Assembly: GCA_038230395.1 (NCBI GenBank)
Contig: JBBRNI010000002.1
Coordinates: forward strand, 1 to 64,000
Direction: 5' to 3'
Source: JBDSWU01 sp038230395
GTDB lineage: Bacteria; Patescibacteriota; Saccharimonadia; Saccharimonadales; UBA4665
DNA length: 64,000 bases
Part shown: positions 33,851-40,851 of the stretch, in pieces
Position numbering within the stretch: position 1 is the first letter of the stretch
Layout: each line of letters begins with the position of its first letter
Made by a program: the position numbers and the translations under genes
Notes under the pieces: model-generated
What the model saw: the letters and a program-made list of their open reading frames with translations, nothing else
The model's database searches: none
What the model was told of the DNA's origin: nothing

Positions 33851-34258
33851 CTAGCTGCCACTAAAAAAGATTATAGCTCTTGCTGCATCCTGCAGTCTTG
33901 TCCCTCTATTAGGAACCCAGAGTTCAGTAACTGTCAGACGTAATTCGTTCTTATCATAGACAACTAAAGCTGGGACGCATGCTTGTCTGGCATATGTCAG
34001 GGCATAGTGGAGGCCATGGGCAAATAAGTCACGTTCTTTAGCTCCGTCCATAAAATCTTCATAATCGTTACCGAAAGTTTGTGTCAAGTGCGGTAGAGCT
34101 TTACCAGCTATCAAGTCCTCGCCCTCTACGCCTGTGTAAACTCCCATTGTAGGGTCAAAGGGTAGCTTCTTTAGCTTCAATTCAATTTGTTCAACAGCCA
34201 CTGAATCGGGATCAACATCTAAAACCATTTCAGGTATATATAAATGCGGGTAAGACAT
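33851..34258 (-). CDS. Hypothetical soluble protein
   Basis: 135 residues, mixed alpha/beta, with LTYARQACVPALVVYDKNELRLTVTELWVP near the C-terminus resembling a receiver- or acetyltransferase-like strand order, but no family recognised. TATAAT lies six bases before the ATG, so the start is secure. It borders cassette array II and its codon use does not look foreign. Function unknown. Confidence 0.55.
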   Translation of the reverse strand: MSYPHLYIPEMVLDVDPDSVAVEQIELKLKKLPFDPTMGVYTGVEGEDLIAGKALPHLTQTFGNDYEDFMDGAKERDLFAHGLHYALTYARQACVPALVVYDKNELRLTVTELWVPNRGTRLQDAARAIIFFSGS

Positions 34259-34446
34259 CCTATGATTATAACATTTACTTACATATGCGTCAATGATTTA
34301 ATAATCGAAACTACCATAAGCTTAATCAACATTTAAAGCTGAAACGAGCGTTCAGTTCGGCAGTATGATATTAAGTATTTTTTCTACAAGTTGTCCAAGT
34401 TATCCTGGATAAAGGAAGCGCAGTTGAGAACTATGTGCTAACGAAC
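34259..34446. other. Intergenic, no gene seen
   Basis: 188 bp between the 34258 start and the SemiSWEET stop. It has a small inverted repeat (TTATCC/GGATAA near 34404) and a - strand GTTCTCAACTGCG stretch (about 34416-34428) that faintly recalls the opening of the 30-nt element. No open frame with a start signal. Confidence 0.4.
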
Positions 34447-34725
34447 CTATTTGCCATAAAGTAAAATGGCTATGATTAAAACTATATAGACAACTAGCCA
34501 TAGGCTGTCTTGGATAATAATTGGTACGAGTCGTTTATTTATCGCGTAAGCCAAGAATATTGATTCTAGAAGCGCATAAAGTACCCAAGAAAGTAAAGAC
34601 AAATCATGGGCGCTATGACTGCTAAACACTTTGATAATTTGCGGCAAAGCGGTTGCGGGGTAAACAATGGAACAAATTAGCACTAGCTTATCAAAACTAG
34701 TATCTGGCTGTTTATTCTGTTTCAC
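34447..34725 (-). CDS. SemiSWEET-like PQ-loop protein
   Basis: 92 residues, three transmembrane helices. The first carries YPATALPQIIKVFSSHSAHDLSLLSW, the Pro-Gln loop of SemiSWEET/PQ-loop transporters. SemiSWEETs dimerise and move sugars by facilitated diffusion. The start is GTG at 34725, with TACAAT seven bases upstream. Element copy D lies immediately upstream of the gene (34749-34778). Sugar transport is inferred from family. Confidence 0.75.
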   Translation of the reverse strand: MKQNKQPDTSFDKLVLICSIVYPATALPQIIKVFSSHSAHDLSLLSWVLYALLESIFLAYAINKRLVPIIIQDSLWLVVYIVLIIAILLYGK

Positions 34726-34748
34726 ACTATGAATTGTAACAGTTGCTG

Positions 34749-34778
34749 CGGTGCACTGTAGTAAGTGCAGTAAGAATC
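34749..34778 (-). repeat. 30-nt boundary element D
   Basis: On the - strand it opens GATTCTTACTGC and closes ACTACAGTGCACCG. It begins at the stop codon of the BrnA-like antitoxin. It can fold as TGCACT-TACTAC-AGTGCA. More diverged than A-C. Confidence 0.65.
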
Positions 34779-35041
34779 TATTGTGCTGTGGATTTATGTA
34801 GGATTGAGGAAGCTAGAGTTTGGTAGGGTATACCTTCTTCAATCGCTTTTGCCTTCAATTTGTATAGGTCACGCTCCGACAAACGAATGTTAATGTTGCG
34901 CGTCTTGTTGAGTGTAGCTTTGGCAGCTGCCATCGCCTTAGCCTTTTCTTCTGCCTGATTGGCTACTGGAACAAATTCACCATTTTCAAAGGCGTCTAAT
35001 AATTCTTGCTCTTCTTTATCTAAATCATAGTCTTGCATCAT
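34778..35041 (-). CDS. BrnA-like antitoxin
   Basis: 87 residues. The acidic N-terminal part (DLDKEEQELLDAFENGEF) would wrap the toxin, and the C-terminal part (NINIRLSERDLYKLKAKAIEEGIPYQTLASSILHK) is a ribbon-helix-helix-like DNA-binding module typical of BrnA/CopG antitoxins. It overlaps the toxin gene by 4 bp (ATGA), giving coupled translation, and should repress its own operon. Confidence 0.8.
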   Translation of the reverse strand: MMQDYDLDKEEQELLDAFENGEFVPVANQAEEKAKAMAAAKATLNKTRNINIRLSERDLYKLKAKAIEEGIPYQTLASSILHKSTAQ

Positions 35042-35316
35042 TTTTCTCCCTTCAAGTACTTTTTAGTGGCTCTACGGCTAGGTATAATCGTTTTTAAAAA
35101 TATCTTTTCGTCATCTTCCACAAAAGGTACGAGGTATACGTAAGTTAAAATCCGTACTACATACATTTTTTGATGACCGAAGCGTAGCTTATTAGGGTGC
35201 TCGATGGTCTCTAAAACTCGTTCTTCATCGATGGCAGCTAATATATCTTCAAATGAAACAGAACGCTCAGACTTTAGCTTTATATTCTTAGCTTCATTCC
35301 AGTCATACGGCTTCAT
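35038..35316 (-). CDS. BrnT-like ribonuclease toxin
   Basis: 92 residues. It begins MKPYDWNEAKNIKLKSERSVSFEDI as in BrnT ('f.WD..Ka..N..KHgvsFe.A'), and continues with a beta-hairpin around HQKMYVVRILTYVYLVPFVE and a basic end (IPSRRATKKYLKGEK). BrnT is a RelE-like ribonuclease toxin. It is encoded first, followed by the antitoxin, the usual BrnT-BrnA order. The fit is good but not perfect: the conserved His is replaced by Ser or Arg. Confidence 0.7.
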   Translation of the reverse strand: MKPYDWNEAKNIKLKSERSVSFEDILAAIDEERVLETIEHPNKLRFGHQKMYVVRILTYVYLVPFVEDDEKIFLKTIIPSRRATKKYLKGEK

Positions 35317-35355
35317 AGCTTTAGATTATTACAAACAGTATGTAATGTCAAAGCA

Positions 35356-35385
35356 TGGTGCACTGTAGAGGATGAATTGAGAACC
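35356..35385 (-). repeat. 30-nt boundary element C
   Basis: On the - strand: GGTTCTCAATTC at the start, CTCTACAGTGCACCA at the end, 30 nt. It starts 3 nt after the stop of the 35389-35781 gene. Confidence 0.75.
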
Positions 35386-35388
35386 AGT

Positions 35389-35781
35389 TTAGAATTTACG
35401 ATGGGCATTAGCTGATGCGAAGGGCGTCCAGAGCTGTTTATGCCAGTAGACCAGCATAGAGAACGGGGGAAGAAACAAAAGTAATAGCACCCACATAACT
35501 TTGTTAGTTCCGTCTAACTGTTCATTCTTAGCTATATGACGTAAATATACTGCTAACAGAATAAAACTTATGGGTAGTGCAATTGCATTAGTAACCAAGA
35601 GCGTCTTAAATAAGTGTTGCGAACGATGCTCCAAGGTCCGATTTGAAATCTGCGTAAAAAATGTATAGAAATATATAATATCGTAAAGCGTTATTAAGTA
35701 GGTGATAGTTCCTATAGTCTTAACAAAGAAATTATTGATTTTAGTAATTTGCGGTTTAGGCATGTTTTTACACAATAACAC
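35389..35781 (-). CDS. Small integral membrane protein
   Basis: 130 residues, three predicted transmembrane segments (about 20-45, 63-84 and 92-115). The last segment, KVMWVLLLLFLPPFSMLVYW, resembles the PLDc_N/phospholipase-D-nuclease N-terminal hairpin found in small immunity-like and membrane proteins. No catalytic motif. Downstream gene in the B-C unit, 99 bp after the dehydrogenase. Role unknown. Confidence 0.5.
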   Translation of the reverse strand: MLLCKNMPKPQITKINNFFVKTIGTITYLITLYDIIYFYTFFTQISNRTLEHRSQHLFKTLLVTNAIALPISFILLAVYLRHIAKNEQLDGTNKVMWVLLLLFLPPFSMLVYWHKQLWTPFASANAHRKF

Positions 35782-35880
35782 ACAAATTTATAAAGCTAAC
35801 GCTTTGAAGCCCCGTAGTAGATATGTTCCGAACGGATTACTACGATGCTATTGTATCTGCAGCTAAAGAACTAGTTATAG

Positions 35881-36786
35881 CTAAACGTTATTTGAACTTA
35901 ATATACTTATAGCCGTGTCAGTAACGCTGTCGTTCACGTTACTTAGTGCCTTTTGCGTATTATATGCACTGTGACTGTTAAAACTTAGCCAAGTATCTAA
36001 CGACAACTCATTAAACGCTTCTGAGGGAGACGGCCAATCTACCGCTGCTCTAATTTCGTTGGTTTTTAGTCTTTTCAGTAATGCTTCGTAATCAATAAGA
36101 TTGTTTGGCGAAATACTCACTAAAAGAGCGTCTTTTTTTATCTTGGCAATCAGGGAACTATTAAACACTGTTCCGGCACTTGCAGGTAAAGTTAAAAAGA
36201 TAATGTCAGAACTTGCCACTAAATCATCGAGGTCAGTTAATTCAGCCTTAACATCTTTTTTACTACGATTGAAATATAATTGTTTTTGAGGTTTGTATGC
36301 AGAGATGGCGCTCATAATGCGTTGACCTATATTTCCTGCTCCAATAATTCCTATGACCGAATCTTCAACCGATTTCGTAGTTATAAACTTTTTGTCACCA
36401 TTGCGACTAATAGTGAATAATTGACGCTGCATTGAAAGTGCAACAGCTACAGCAAACTCCGCAACGGCTATCGCATTAGCACCTGGTGCGTTTAAAAGTT
36501 TTATGTTCTTCCGTTTGGCAGTTTCTTCGCCAGGAATAAACTTAGAGTAGTCAACTCCTGTAAATATGATGGACTCTAAACTATCCGTTGTTTCAAGAAC
36601 CTTATCAGTGACTTGTTCAATACCACCAATTATGTAGACTGATACACCCCTCAACGCCTCAATAAGCTCATCCTCAGTTGCGGCAGCCTTATCCAAGCGT
36701 TGAACAGCGTAACCTGCATCAGTTAGCTTTTGAACGTGCTCAGGCGAAATAAAAAAAGAATCAGTTATAAGTAGTGATTTAGCCAT
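35881..36786 (-). CDS. D-isomer-specific 2-hydroxyacid dehydrogenase
   Basis: 301 residues. NAD-binding Rossmann motif VIGIIGAGNIGQRIMSAI (GxGxxG, about 143-160), substrate-binding helices LNAPGANAIAVAEFAVAVAL (with the N-A-V-A-E region), and the C-terminal AAVDWPSPSEAFNELSLDTWLSFNSHSAYNT with the catalytic His. The dehydrogenase Arg-Glu-His set is only partly visible (Ser replaces Arg near LVSISPNNLID). The substrate is unknown. TATAGT lies six bases before the ATG. It belongs to a unit of array II. Confidence 0.85.
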   Translation of the reverse strand: MAKSLLITDSFFISPEHVQKLTDAGYAVQRLDKAAATEDELIEALRGVSVYIIGGIEQVTDKVLETTDSLESIIFTGVDYSKFIPGEETAKRKNIKLLNAPGANAIAVAEFAVAVALSMQRQLFTISRNGDKKFITTKSVEDSVIGIIGAGNIGQRIMSAISAYKPQKQLYFNRSKKDVKAELTDLDDLVASSDIIFLTLPASAGTVFNSSLIAKIKKDALLVSISPNNLIDYEALLKRLKTNEIRAAVDWPSPSEAFNELSLDTWLSFNSHSAYNTQKALSNVNDSVTDTAISILSSNNV

Positions 36787-36852
36787 ACATTGACTATAGC
36801 AAAATTCGGAAGAAACATTTGGGTCAAAAATAATAACAGAAACAAAAATTAT

Positions 36853-36882
36853 TGGTGCACTGTACTGAACGAAGTGAGAACC
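36853..36882 (-). repeat. 30-nt boundary element B
   Basis: On the - strand: GGTTCTCACTTCG at the start, GTACAGTGCACCA at the end, 30 nt. It begins 14 nt after the MazF stop, and the flank after CCA (AATAATTTTTGTTTCTG) matches that of element A and the tRNA 3' flank. Confidence 0.8.
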
Positions 36883-36896
36883 TCATTCATCTTGAG

Positions 36897-37256
36897 CTAG
36901 ATACTTAGTACTAATCTTAGGCCATTATCAACTTTTTGCATGGTAAGCTTATCCAGCTTGCCAATTACTTCGCTAAGAGATTCTTTATCGAGTGTGATTA
37001 CTTGTGAAACATTTACGACAGAGTCTTTATTTAGTCCTGATTTTGTTTGGGAAAGCGCCACATTTCCTGGTGCATCAGCCAAACGGGTATTGGATGTTAT
37101 GGCAATTGCGATAATTGTATTGATATTACTTTTATTGAAGCTATCGGCCTGTACGACCAGGATAGGACGAGTGAAGCCTGGCTCTGAGCCGGACGGTTCT
37201 GCTAAGTCAGCCCACCATATCTCTCCACGATTTACCATGGATTTTGCTTGAGCCAT
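36897..37256 (-). CDS. mazF: MazF/PemK-family endoribonuclease toxin
   Basis: 119 residues. Family features: VNRGEIWWADLAEPSGSEPGFTRPILVVQAD (the MazF beta-barrel opening with G-SEPG-RP), FNKSNINTIIAIAITSN, and DSVVNVSQVITLDK. It cuts single-stranded mRNA at short motifs. The gene overlaps the antitoxin gene by 25 bp. It ends 14 nt before element B. Confidence 0.92.
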   Translation of the reverse strand: MAQAKSMVNRGEIWWADLAEPSGSEPGFTRPILVVQADSFNKSNINTIIAIAITSNTRLADAPGNVALSQTKSGLNKDSVVNVSQVITLDKESLSEVIGKLDKLTMQKVDNGLRLVLSI

Positions 37257-37471
37257 GTTCGTTTTTGCATTGTTAAAATATCTAAGTCGAAATTTGATAG
37301 GTTCTTCTCGTATATGTCATTAAGCTTTTCGGTGACTTTGACATTATGGTGCTGCTTAACGTAGCTGTCGACTGCTTTACTGTATAACTCACTACGAGAC
37401 TCACCTAAACGACTAGCAAGCTGCTCGGCTGCGTTGTACAAACTATCGGGAATGGATATAGCTGTTTTCAT
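37232..37471 (-). CDS. mazE: MazE-like ribbon-helix-helix antitoxin
   Basis: 79 residues. MKTAISIPDSLYNAAEQLASRLGESRSELYSKAVDSYV is a ribbon-helix-helix of the CopG/MazE9 type, and the C-terminal part should bind MazF. It overlaps the toxin start by 25 bp, so the pair is coupled. It lies about 120 nt after element A. Confidence 0.88.
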   Translation of the reverse strand: MKTAISIPDSLYNAAEQLASRLGESRSELYSKAVDSYVKQHHNVKVTEKLNDIYEKNLSNFDLDILTMQKRTWLKQNPW

Positions 37472-37591
37472 ATATCAAGTATAACTTAAGTTATACCATT
37501 ATGCCAACACTTGCATCTCTCGTTACGCACCAACGATGAAATATTCCTAAGTTGAATCATTGCAATATTCCGACTGTCCATATTTAGTATT

Positions 37592-37656
37592 AAAATTGGA
37601 ACTTAATTTTCAGAAACGAAAATCATTGGTGCACTGTGGTGAATGAAGTGAGAACC
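37592..37656 (-). repeat. 30-nt boundary element A with duplicated tRNA-Arg 3' flank
   Basis: The 30-nt core is 37627-37656 (- strand GGTTCTCACTTC to CAGTGCACCA). The next 35 nt on the - strand, ending in AATTAAGTTCCAATTTT (37592-37608), match the sequence just after the tRNA-Arg(TCT) gene (38287-38303), including a shared GCACCAAYGATTTTYGT. This is a true duplication about 690 bp from the tRNA. Confidence 0.8.
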
Positions 37657-37659
37657 GGT

Positions 37660-38244
37660 TTACTTTTTAGCTGCTAATTGACGTCGCCTAATTATCAGCA
37701 TAGGTACGAAGAAAAGATTGCCTAACACGAGTGACGCTGGGTACAGCCAAGTAGTAAGGGAGTACTTCTCTAGGGCAATGATAGCAAGAACAAATTTAAG
37801 CCCAGCAAGTACATAGTGTATAAGCGTCTCTTCTTGTGGCTTATTAAATGATTTTCTAATCGTAGGTATAAAACCTAGAAAATCGATGATAGTTATAAGA
37901 ATGATTGAAAAGACAGGACTGTTGGTAAATGCCAGAAGGATTAAAGCTGCGAAAGCACCTGCTAGGTTGAGTTTATCTGACAGGGTAATCACCTTCTCGC
38001 CCTTTGTCAGTGCCAAGCCAAAAATAACGAAGGATACAACAGCCGTCACACTAGTAACCCAGGCTCCAGGTCCTCCTCCCTGTGATAGTTGACCTACGCA
38101 CGCTATTGCTGTTAGTAAAGACCAGACTAACCATGAGTAGGCATGTGGTTTAGTTTTACCTGCAAATATGTCCCTGAAATAATACGAATACCCAACTAAC
38201 GATAGGATAATAGATATAATTGCGACAATTATCTTAAAATTCAT
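37660..38244 (-). CDS. PQ-loop-like multi-pass membrane protein
   Basis: 194 residues, about seven helices in two similar halves. Each half has a loop of the type YYFRDIFAGKTKPHAYSW and GFIPTIRKSFNKPQEET, reminiscent of PQ-loop/SWEET-type proteins but lacking a strict PQ. Function unknown; a small-solute or sugar role is a guess. TATGAT lies six bases before the ATG. It is the first unit after the tRNA-Arg, between the tRNA and element A. Confidence 0.6.
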   Translation of the reverse strand: MNFKIIVAIISIILSLVGYSYYFRDIFAGKTKPHAYSWLVWSLLTAIACVGQLSQGGGPGAWVTSVTAVVSFVIFGLALTKGEKVITLSDKLNLAGAFAALILLAFTNSPVFSIILITIIDFLGFIPTIRKSFNKPQEETLIHYVLAGLKFVLAIIALEKYSLTTWLYPASLVLGNLFFVPMLIIRRRQLAAKK

Positions 38245-38321
38245 CTGTTAATCATAGTAAATTTAAAAACGGGTTTGGATTCACTCAAAATTGGAACTTA
38301 ATTAACAAATACAAAAATCGT

Positions 38322-38398
38322 TGGTGCCCTGGGTTGGACTCGAACCAACGACCTTAAGCTTAGAAGTCTTCTGCTCTATCCAGCTGAGCTACCAGGGC
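38322..38398 (-). tRNA. tRNA-Arg (anticodon TCT)
   Basis: 77 nt with encoded CCA. Acceptor GCCCTGG pairs with CCAGGGC. The anticodon loop CTTCTAA gives TCT, and the T-arm has GGTTCGAGTCC. Its 3' flank (38287-38321) is repeated at 37592-37626, marking it as an insertion target. Confidence 0.95.
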
Positions 38399-38477
38399 TT
38401 GTTGAGATGCGTATTCTCTCGCTACTTGAAATCGTGGGTCCGCGCATGCTGGATTGATCATTCTCTTAATTACTGTA

Positions 38478-38515
38478 CTTGGCTTCGCCAAGACCCAGCT
38501 GAGCTACCAGGGCAA
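38478..38515 (-). pseudogene. tRNA-Arg 5'-half copy
   Basis: On the - strand GCCCTGGTAGCTCAGCTGG repeats the acceptor and D-arm start of the TCT tRNA gene. It then diverges into a UUCG-type hairpin (CTTGGC-GAAG-CCAAG in reverse) with no anticodon or T-arm. It lies 80 bp upstream of the full gene. Confidence 0.6.
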
Positions 38516-38534
38516 TCCGTGGAACGAGATCATG

Positions 38535-38609
38535 TGGTGCGGGTGTGGAGAGTCGAACTCCAATCACCAGTTTGGAAAACTGGGATAATAACCGCTATAC
38601 GACACCCGC
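38535..38609 (-). tRNA. tRNA-Gly (anticodon TCC)
   Basis: 75 nt with encoded CCA. GCGGGTG pairs with CACCCGC. Anticodon stem CCAGT-TTTCCAA-ACTGG gives TCC, and the T-arm has GAGTTCGACTC. It sits 5' of the tRNA-Arg(TCT) cluster on the same strand. Confidence 0.95.
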
Positions 38610-38802
38610 GCTACCAGATAGTATACCAAACACCACGGCGCAAAGCCTTATGGTTGTTTTTACCCTATTGATCTATAAAGTATGTGAATTATCTTACACC
38701 ATATGGACAAACCTAGAATTAGGCGTACAGTCTGAGGTAGCGAGTTCACATTAGAACTTGGTCTTAAGTTAAAAGTAGACCACCTATGCACCCGCCAGAA
38801 AC

Positions 38803-38816
38803 AAAGCTTAAGCTTT
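38803..38816. repeat. 14-nt perfect palindrome
   Basis: AAAGCTTAAGCTTT, fully self-complementary, 20 nt before the 38836 start codon. It could be an operator or a coincidence of A/T-rich DNA. No other copy seen in the window. Confidence 0.3.
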
Positions 38817-38835
38817 AATGAAAGGCATCCTCACA

Positions 38836-39024
38836 ATGACAACAGCTCGTAAACAAGACTCCAAGGGTCCAGCTTATGGTACCCAGAAGTCTGAAGTGCC
38901 AAGCCAAAGCAGCCTAAAGCTGATGCGTTACAACGAACTAGACGCCGATTTCGTCCGCCAGTCACGCCGACTAGCCCGCATAGTTAGTCGCATGAAGCAC
39001 GATATCACGCGCAAATTAGGCTAA
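38836..39024 (+). CDS. Small basic protein, possibly nucleic-acid binding
   Basis: 62 residues from ATG 38836 (an ATG at 38818 is possible; GAAAGG just after that one looks like the ribosome site for 38836). The second half, ELDADFVRQSRRLARIVSRMKHDITRKLG, is a strongly basic amphipathic helix. No family recognised. Confidence 0.45.
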   Translation: MTTARKQDSKGPAYGTQKSEVPSQSSLKLMRYNELDADFVRQSRRLARIVSRMKHDITRKLG

Positions 39025-39053
39025 GACTAAACCATAACTGCTACTATTACAGT

Positions 39054-39596
39054 ATGCCTACTATATATGTTGTCACTGGCAACCCACACAAACTAGCTAG
39101 CTTTGAGCGTCATCTCAAAGATTACTCTTTCAAATCTGTAGAAATAGACTTACCAGAGATCCAAAGCTCCGACAGCCAGGCTATTATCACTGATAAAGTT
39201 ATGCGCGCCTACGAAGAAGTTGGTAAACCAGTACTTGTAGAAGATGTGTCAGTGGCATTGGACGCGCTGAATGGTATGCCTGGCCCTTTTATCAAATTCT
39301 TTGAGGAGCGGATGGGCCCGGATGCAATCTATCAGCTTACCGCTGGTAAGTCGGCGGCAGTAACCGTTACCTCGACAATCGGTTACTATGACGGCTCGAA
39401 ACTCATAATCACCGAAGGCGTGGTCCATGGCAAGGCAGTGGCCGCGCGTGGTAAAAATGGCTGGGGGTTTGACGCTTGCTTTCAGCCTGAAGGGCAAACT
39501 AAAACCTACGGTGAAATGACATTTGCGCAAAAGGATGCCATTAGCCACCGCAGCTTATCGATCGCGGCTTTCCTGAATGAACTAAAACAGTTGTAA
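39054..39596 (+). CDS. rdgB: Non-canonical purine NTP pyrophosphatase (Ham1/RdgB)
   Basis: 180 residues. Ham1-family markers: VVTGNPHKLASFERHL at the start, ETDxx-type loop as LPEIQSSDSQAI, VEDVSVALDALNGMPGPFIKFF, and GWGFDACFQPEGQTKTYGEM followed by ISHRSLS. The usual F.P.G and SHR motifs are intact. It hydrolyses ITP/XTP and dITP to monophosphates. TACTAT lies six bases before the ATG. Confidence 0.93.
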   Translation: MPTIYVVTGNPHKLASFERHLKDYSFKSVEIDLPEIQSSDSQAIITDKVMRAYEEVGKPVLVEDVSVALDALNGMPGPFIKFFEERMGPDAIYQLTAGKSAAVTVTSTIGYYDGSKLIITEGVVHGKAVAARGKNGWGFDACFQPEGQTKTYGEMTFAQKDAISHRSLSIAAFLNELKQL

Positions 39597-39666
39597 AGCT
39601 AGGCCCTTTTAAGTATAATCACCTCTGTTCTGTAGATGCCTCTGACTGTACAGTTCAGACATATAT

Positions 39667-39744
39667 GGCGGACTTAGCTCAGTTGGTTAGAGCGCCGGGT
39701 TGTGGTTCCGGAGGTCGGGGGTTCAATTCCCCTAGTCCGCCCCA
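39667..39744 (+). tRNA. tRNA-His (anticodon GTG)
   Basis: 78 nt including G-1 and CCA. GGCGGAC pairs with GTCCGCC, the extra 5' G faces C73 as in histidine tRNAs. Anticodon arm CCGGG-TTGTGGT-TCCGG gives GTG, and the T-arm has GGTTCAATTCC. Confidence 0.96.
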
Positions 39745-39760
39745 AGACATGTACACCATA

Positions 39761-39792
39761 AAGAGACTCCAGCAATGGAGTCTCTTTTATTT
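39761..39792 (+). terminator. Rho-independent terminator after tRNA-His
   Basis: AAGAGACTCC (39761-39770) pairs with GGAGTCTCTT (39777-39786) around AGCAAT, followed by TTATTTT. Confidence 0.8.
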
Positions 39793-39807
39793 TGATATAG
39801 TTAAGAC

Positions 39808-40215
39808 ATGAATGAGCAATGCTATTACAGAGTTAGTATTAAAGGTATCGTCATCGATGAAATAGGGCGCGTCTTACTAAGCCGCGAAGAGAACGGAAAG
39901 TGGGAAATGCTTGGTGGGGGTTTAGATCACGGAGAAGACCCAATTACATGCTTAAAACGTGAAATAAAAGAAGAGACTGGGCTAGAAGTGACATACGTTT
40001 CGCCAAGTCCTAAATACTTTATAACCTCGCCCCGATTTGTTACGACTATGACGACATACATAGCAAACGTTGTGTACGTAATTAAACTCAAAGATCTGAA
40101 TTTTACCCCATCCGATGAATGTCAGGAATTACGATTTTTCAGCCTAGCAGATATGGAAAAGGTTAGCCTATTCCCAAATGTTCAAAAGCTTTTAGAAATA
40201 CTCAAACGCCAATAA
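39808..40215 (+). CDS. Nudix hydrolase
   Basis: 135 residues with a complete Nudix box, GGGLDHGEDPITCLKREIKEETGLEV (Gx5Ex7REUxEExGU, about residues 37-60). The N-terminus is a strand SIKGIVIDEIGRVLLSREENG. It pairs substrate release of nucleoside diphosphate derivatives with Mg2+; the particular substrate is unknown. TATAGT is six bases before the ATG. It ends 2 bp before the 2H phosphoesterase gene, so co-transcribed. Confidence 0.92.
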   Translation: MNEQCYYRVSIKGIVIDEIGRVLLSREENGKWEMLGGGLDHGEDPITCLKREIKEETGLEVTYVSPSPKYFITSPRFVTTMTTYIANVVYVIKLKDLNFTPSDECQELRFFSLADMEKVSLFPNVQKLLEILKRQ

Positions 40216-40217
40216 CT

Positions 40218-40829
40218 ATGAGTATTTCTTGCGATGTAGTCATATTGCCAAACGAGAAGCTTGCTCAGGCGGCTATCCGTGCAAGCCAAGGCTTAGAACA
40301 GTACAGTAGTTTATTCACTCTAAAAGAGGGTTTTTACTTTCCGCACGCGTCGTTATACATGCTTGAGTTGGAGCTTGACGACTTAGAACAAGTGAAGACA
40401 TTACTCGACTCTATCGCCGCCTCTACGTCAAAACTCGAGCTCCAAGCAATCCGATATGATCATACTCAGTGTTTCGTAGATGCTGAATATCAACGAACCA
40501 CTGCTTTAGACACTTTACAGCTGACTGTTATAGACGCTCTTAATCCCGTCCGTCACGGAATGCGTGAAAAAGACAAAGTCAGAATGTTAGAAGCTAGCGG
40601 TTTGGCACTCCAAAATTTTAAAGATTATGGATACAAACCGGTCGGCGAATTGTTTCGACCTCATGTTACCTTTACACGACTAACGAGTGAACAGCCTGGT
40701 GTATTGTCAACTCTTGGAGAAATTAATCAGTACGGCGGAATATTCATCAAAATAGGTCTCTTTGAAATGGGAGATAATGGCAACTGTGTTCGCAAATTAG
40801 GTGAATGGGATTTAAAAGATATTAAGTGA
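40218..40829 (+). CDS. 2H-phosphoesterase superfamily protein
   Basis: 203 residues. Two His-x-Ser/Thr motifs, HASLYM (about residue 43) and HVTFTR (about residue 153), in a LigT-like two-lobe fold. Members hydrolyse cyclic phosphodiesters, 2'-5' RNA or ADP-ribose derivatives. It starts 2 bp after the Nudix stop, and the pairing with a Nudix enzyme could mark nucleotide salvage or RNA-end processing. Confidence 0.75.
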   Translation: MSISCDVVILPNEKLAQAAIRASQGLEQYSSLFTLKEGFYFPHASLYMLELELDDLEQVKTLLDSIAASTSKLELQAIRYDHTQCFVDAEYQRTTALDTLQLTVIDALNPVRHGMREKDKVRMLEASGLALQNFKDYGYKPVGELFRPHVTFTRLTSEQPGVLSTLGEINQYGGIFIKIGLFEMGDNGNCVRKLGEWDLKDIK

Positions 40830-40851
40830 CTCTATCCGGAGTCTTTTTTAT
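40828..40851 (+). terminator. Terminator after the Nudix/2H operon
   Basis: GACTC-TATCCG-GAGTC followed by TTTTTTATTT. Stem of five G/C-containing pairs and a strong T-run. It overlaps the stop codon region of the convergent gene at 40832. Confidence 0.75.

Larger units (their letters stand above)
34447..38398 (-). mobile_element. Candidate cassette array II at tRNA-Arg(TCT)
   Basis: On the - strand, starting from the tRNA 3' end: PQ-loop-like protein - element A - MazEF - element B - dehydrogenase and membrane protein - element C - BrnTA - element D - SemiSWEET. Elements A-D are each exactly 30 nt (GGTT to CCA/CCG) and start 0-14 nt after the preceding stop codon. The tRNA 3' flank is duplicated next to element A. 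Contents are toxin-antitoxin pairs and small membrane proteins. This resembles repeated insertion at a tRNA, or an integron-like array. No recombinase is seen. Confidence 0.5.
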
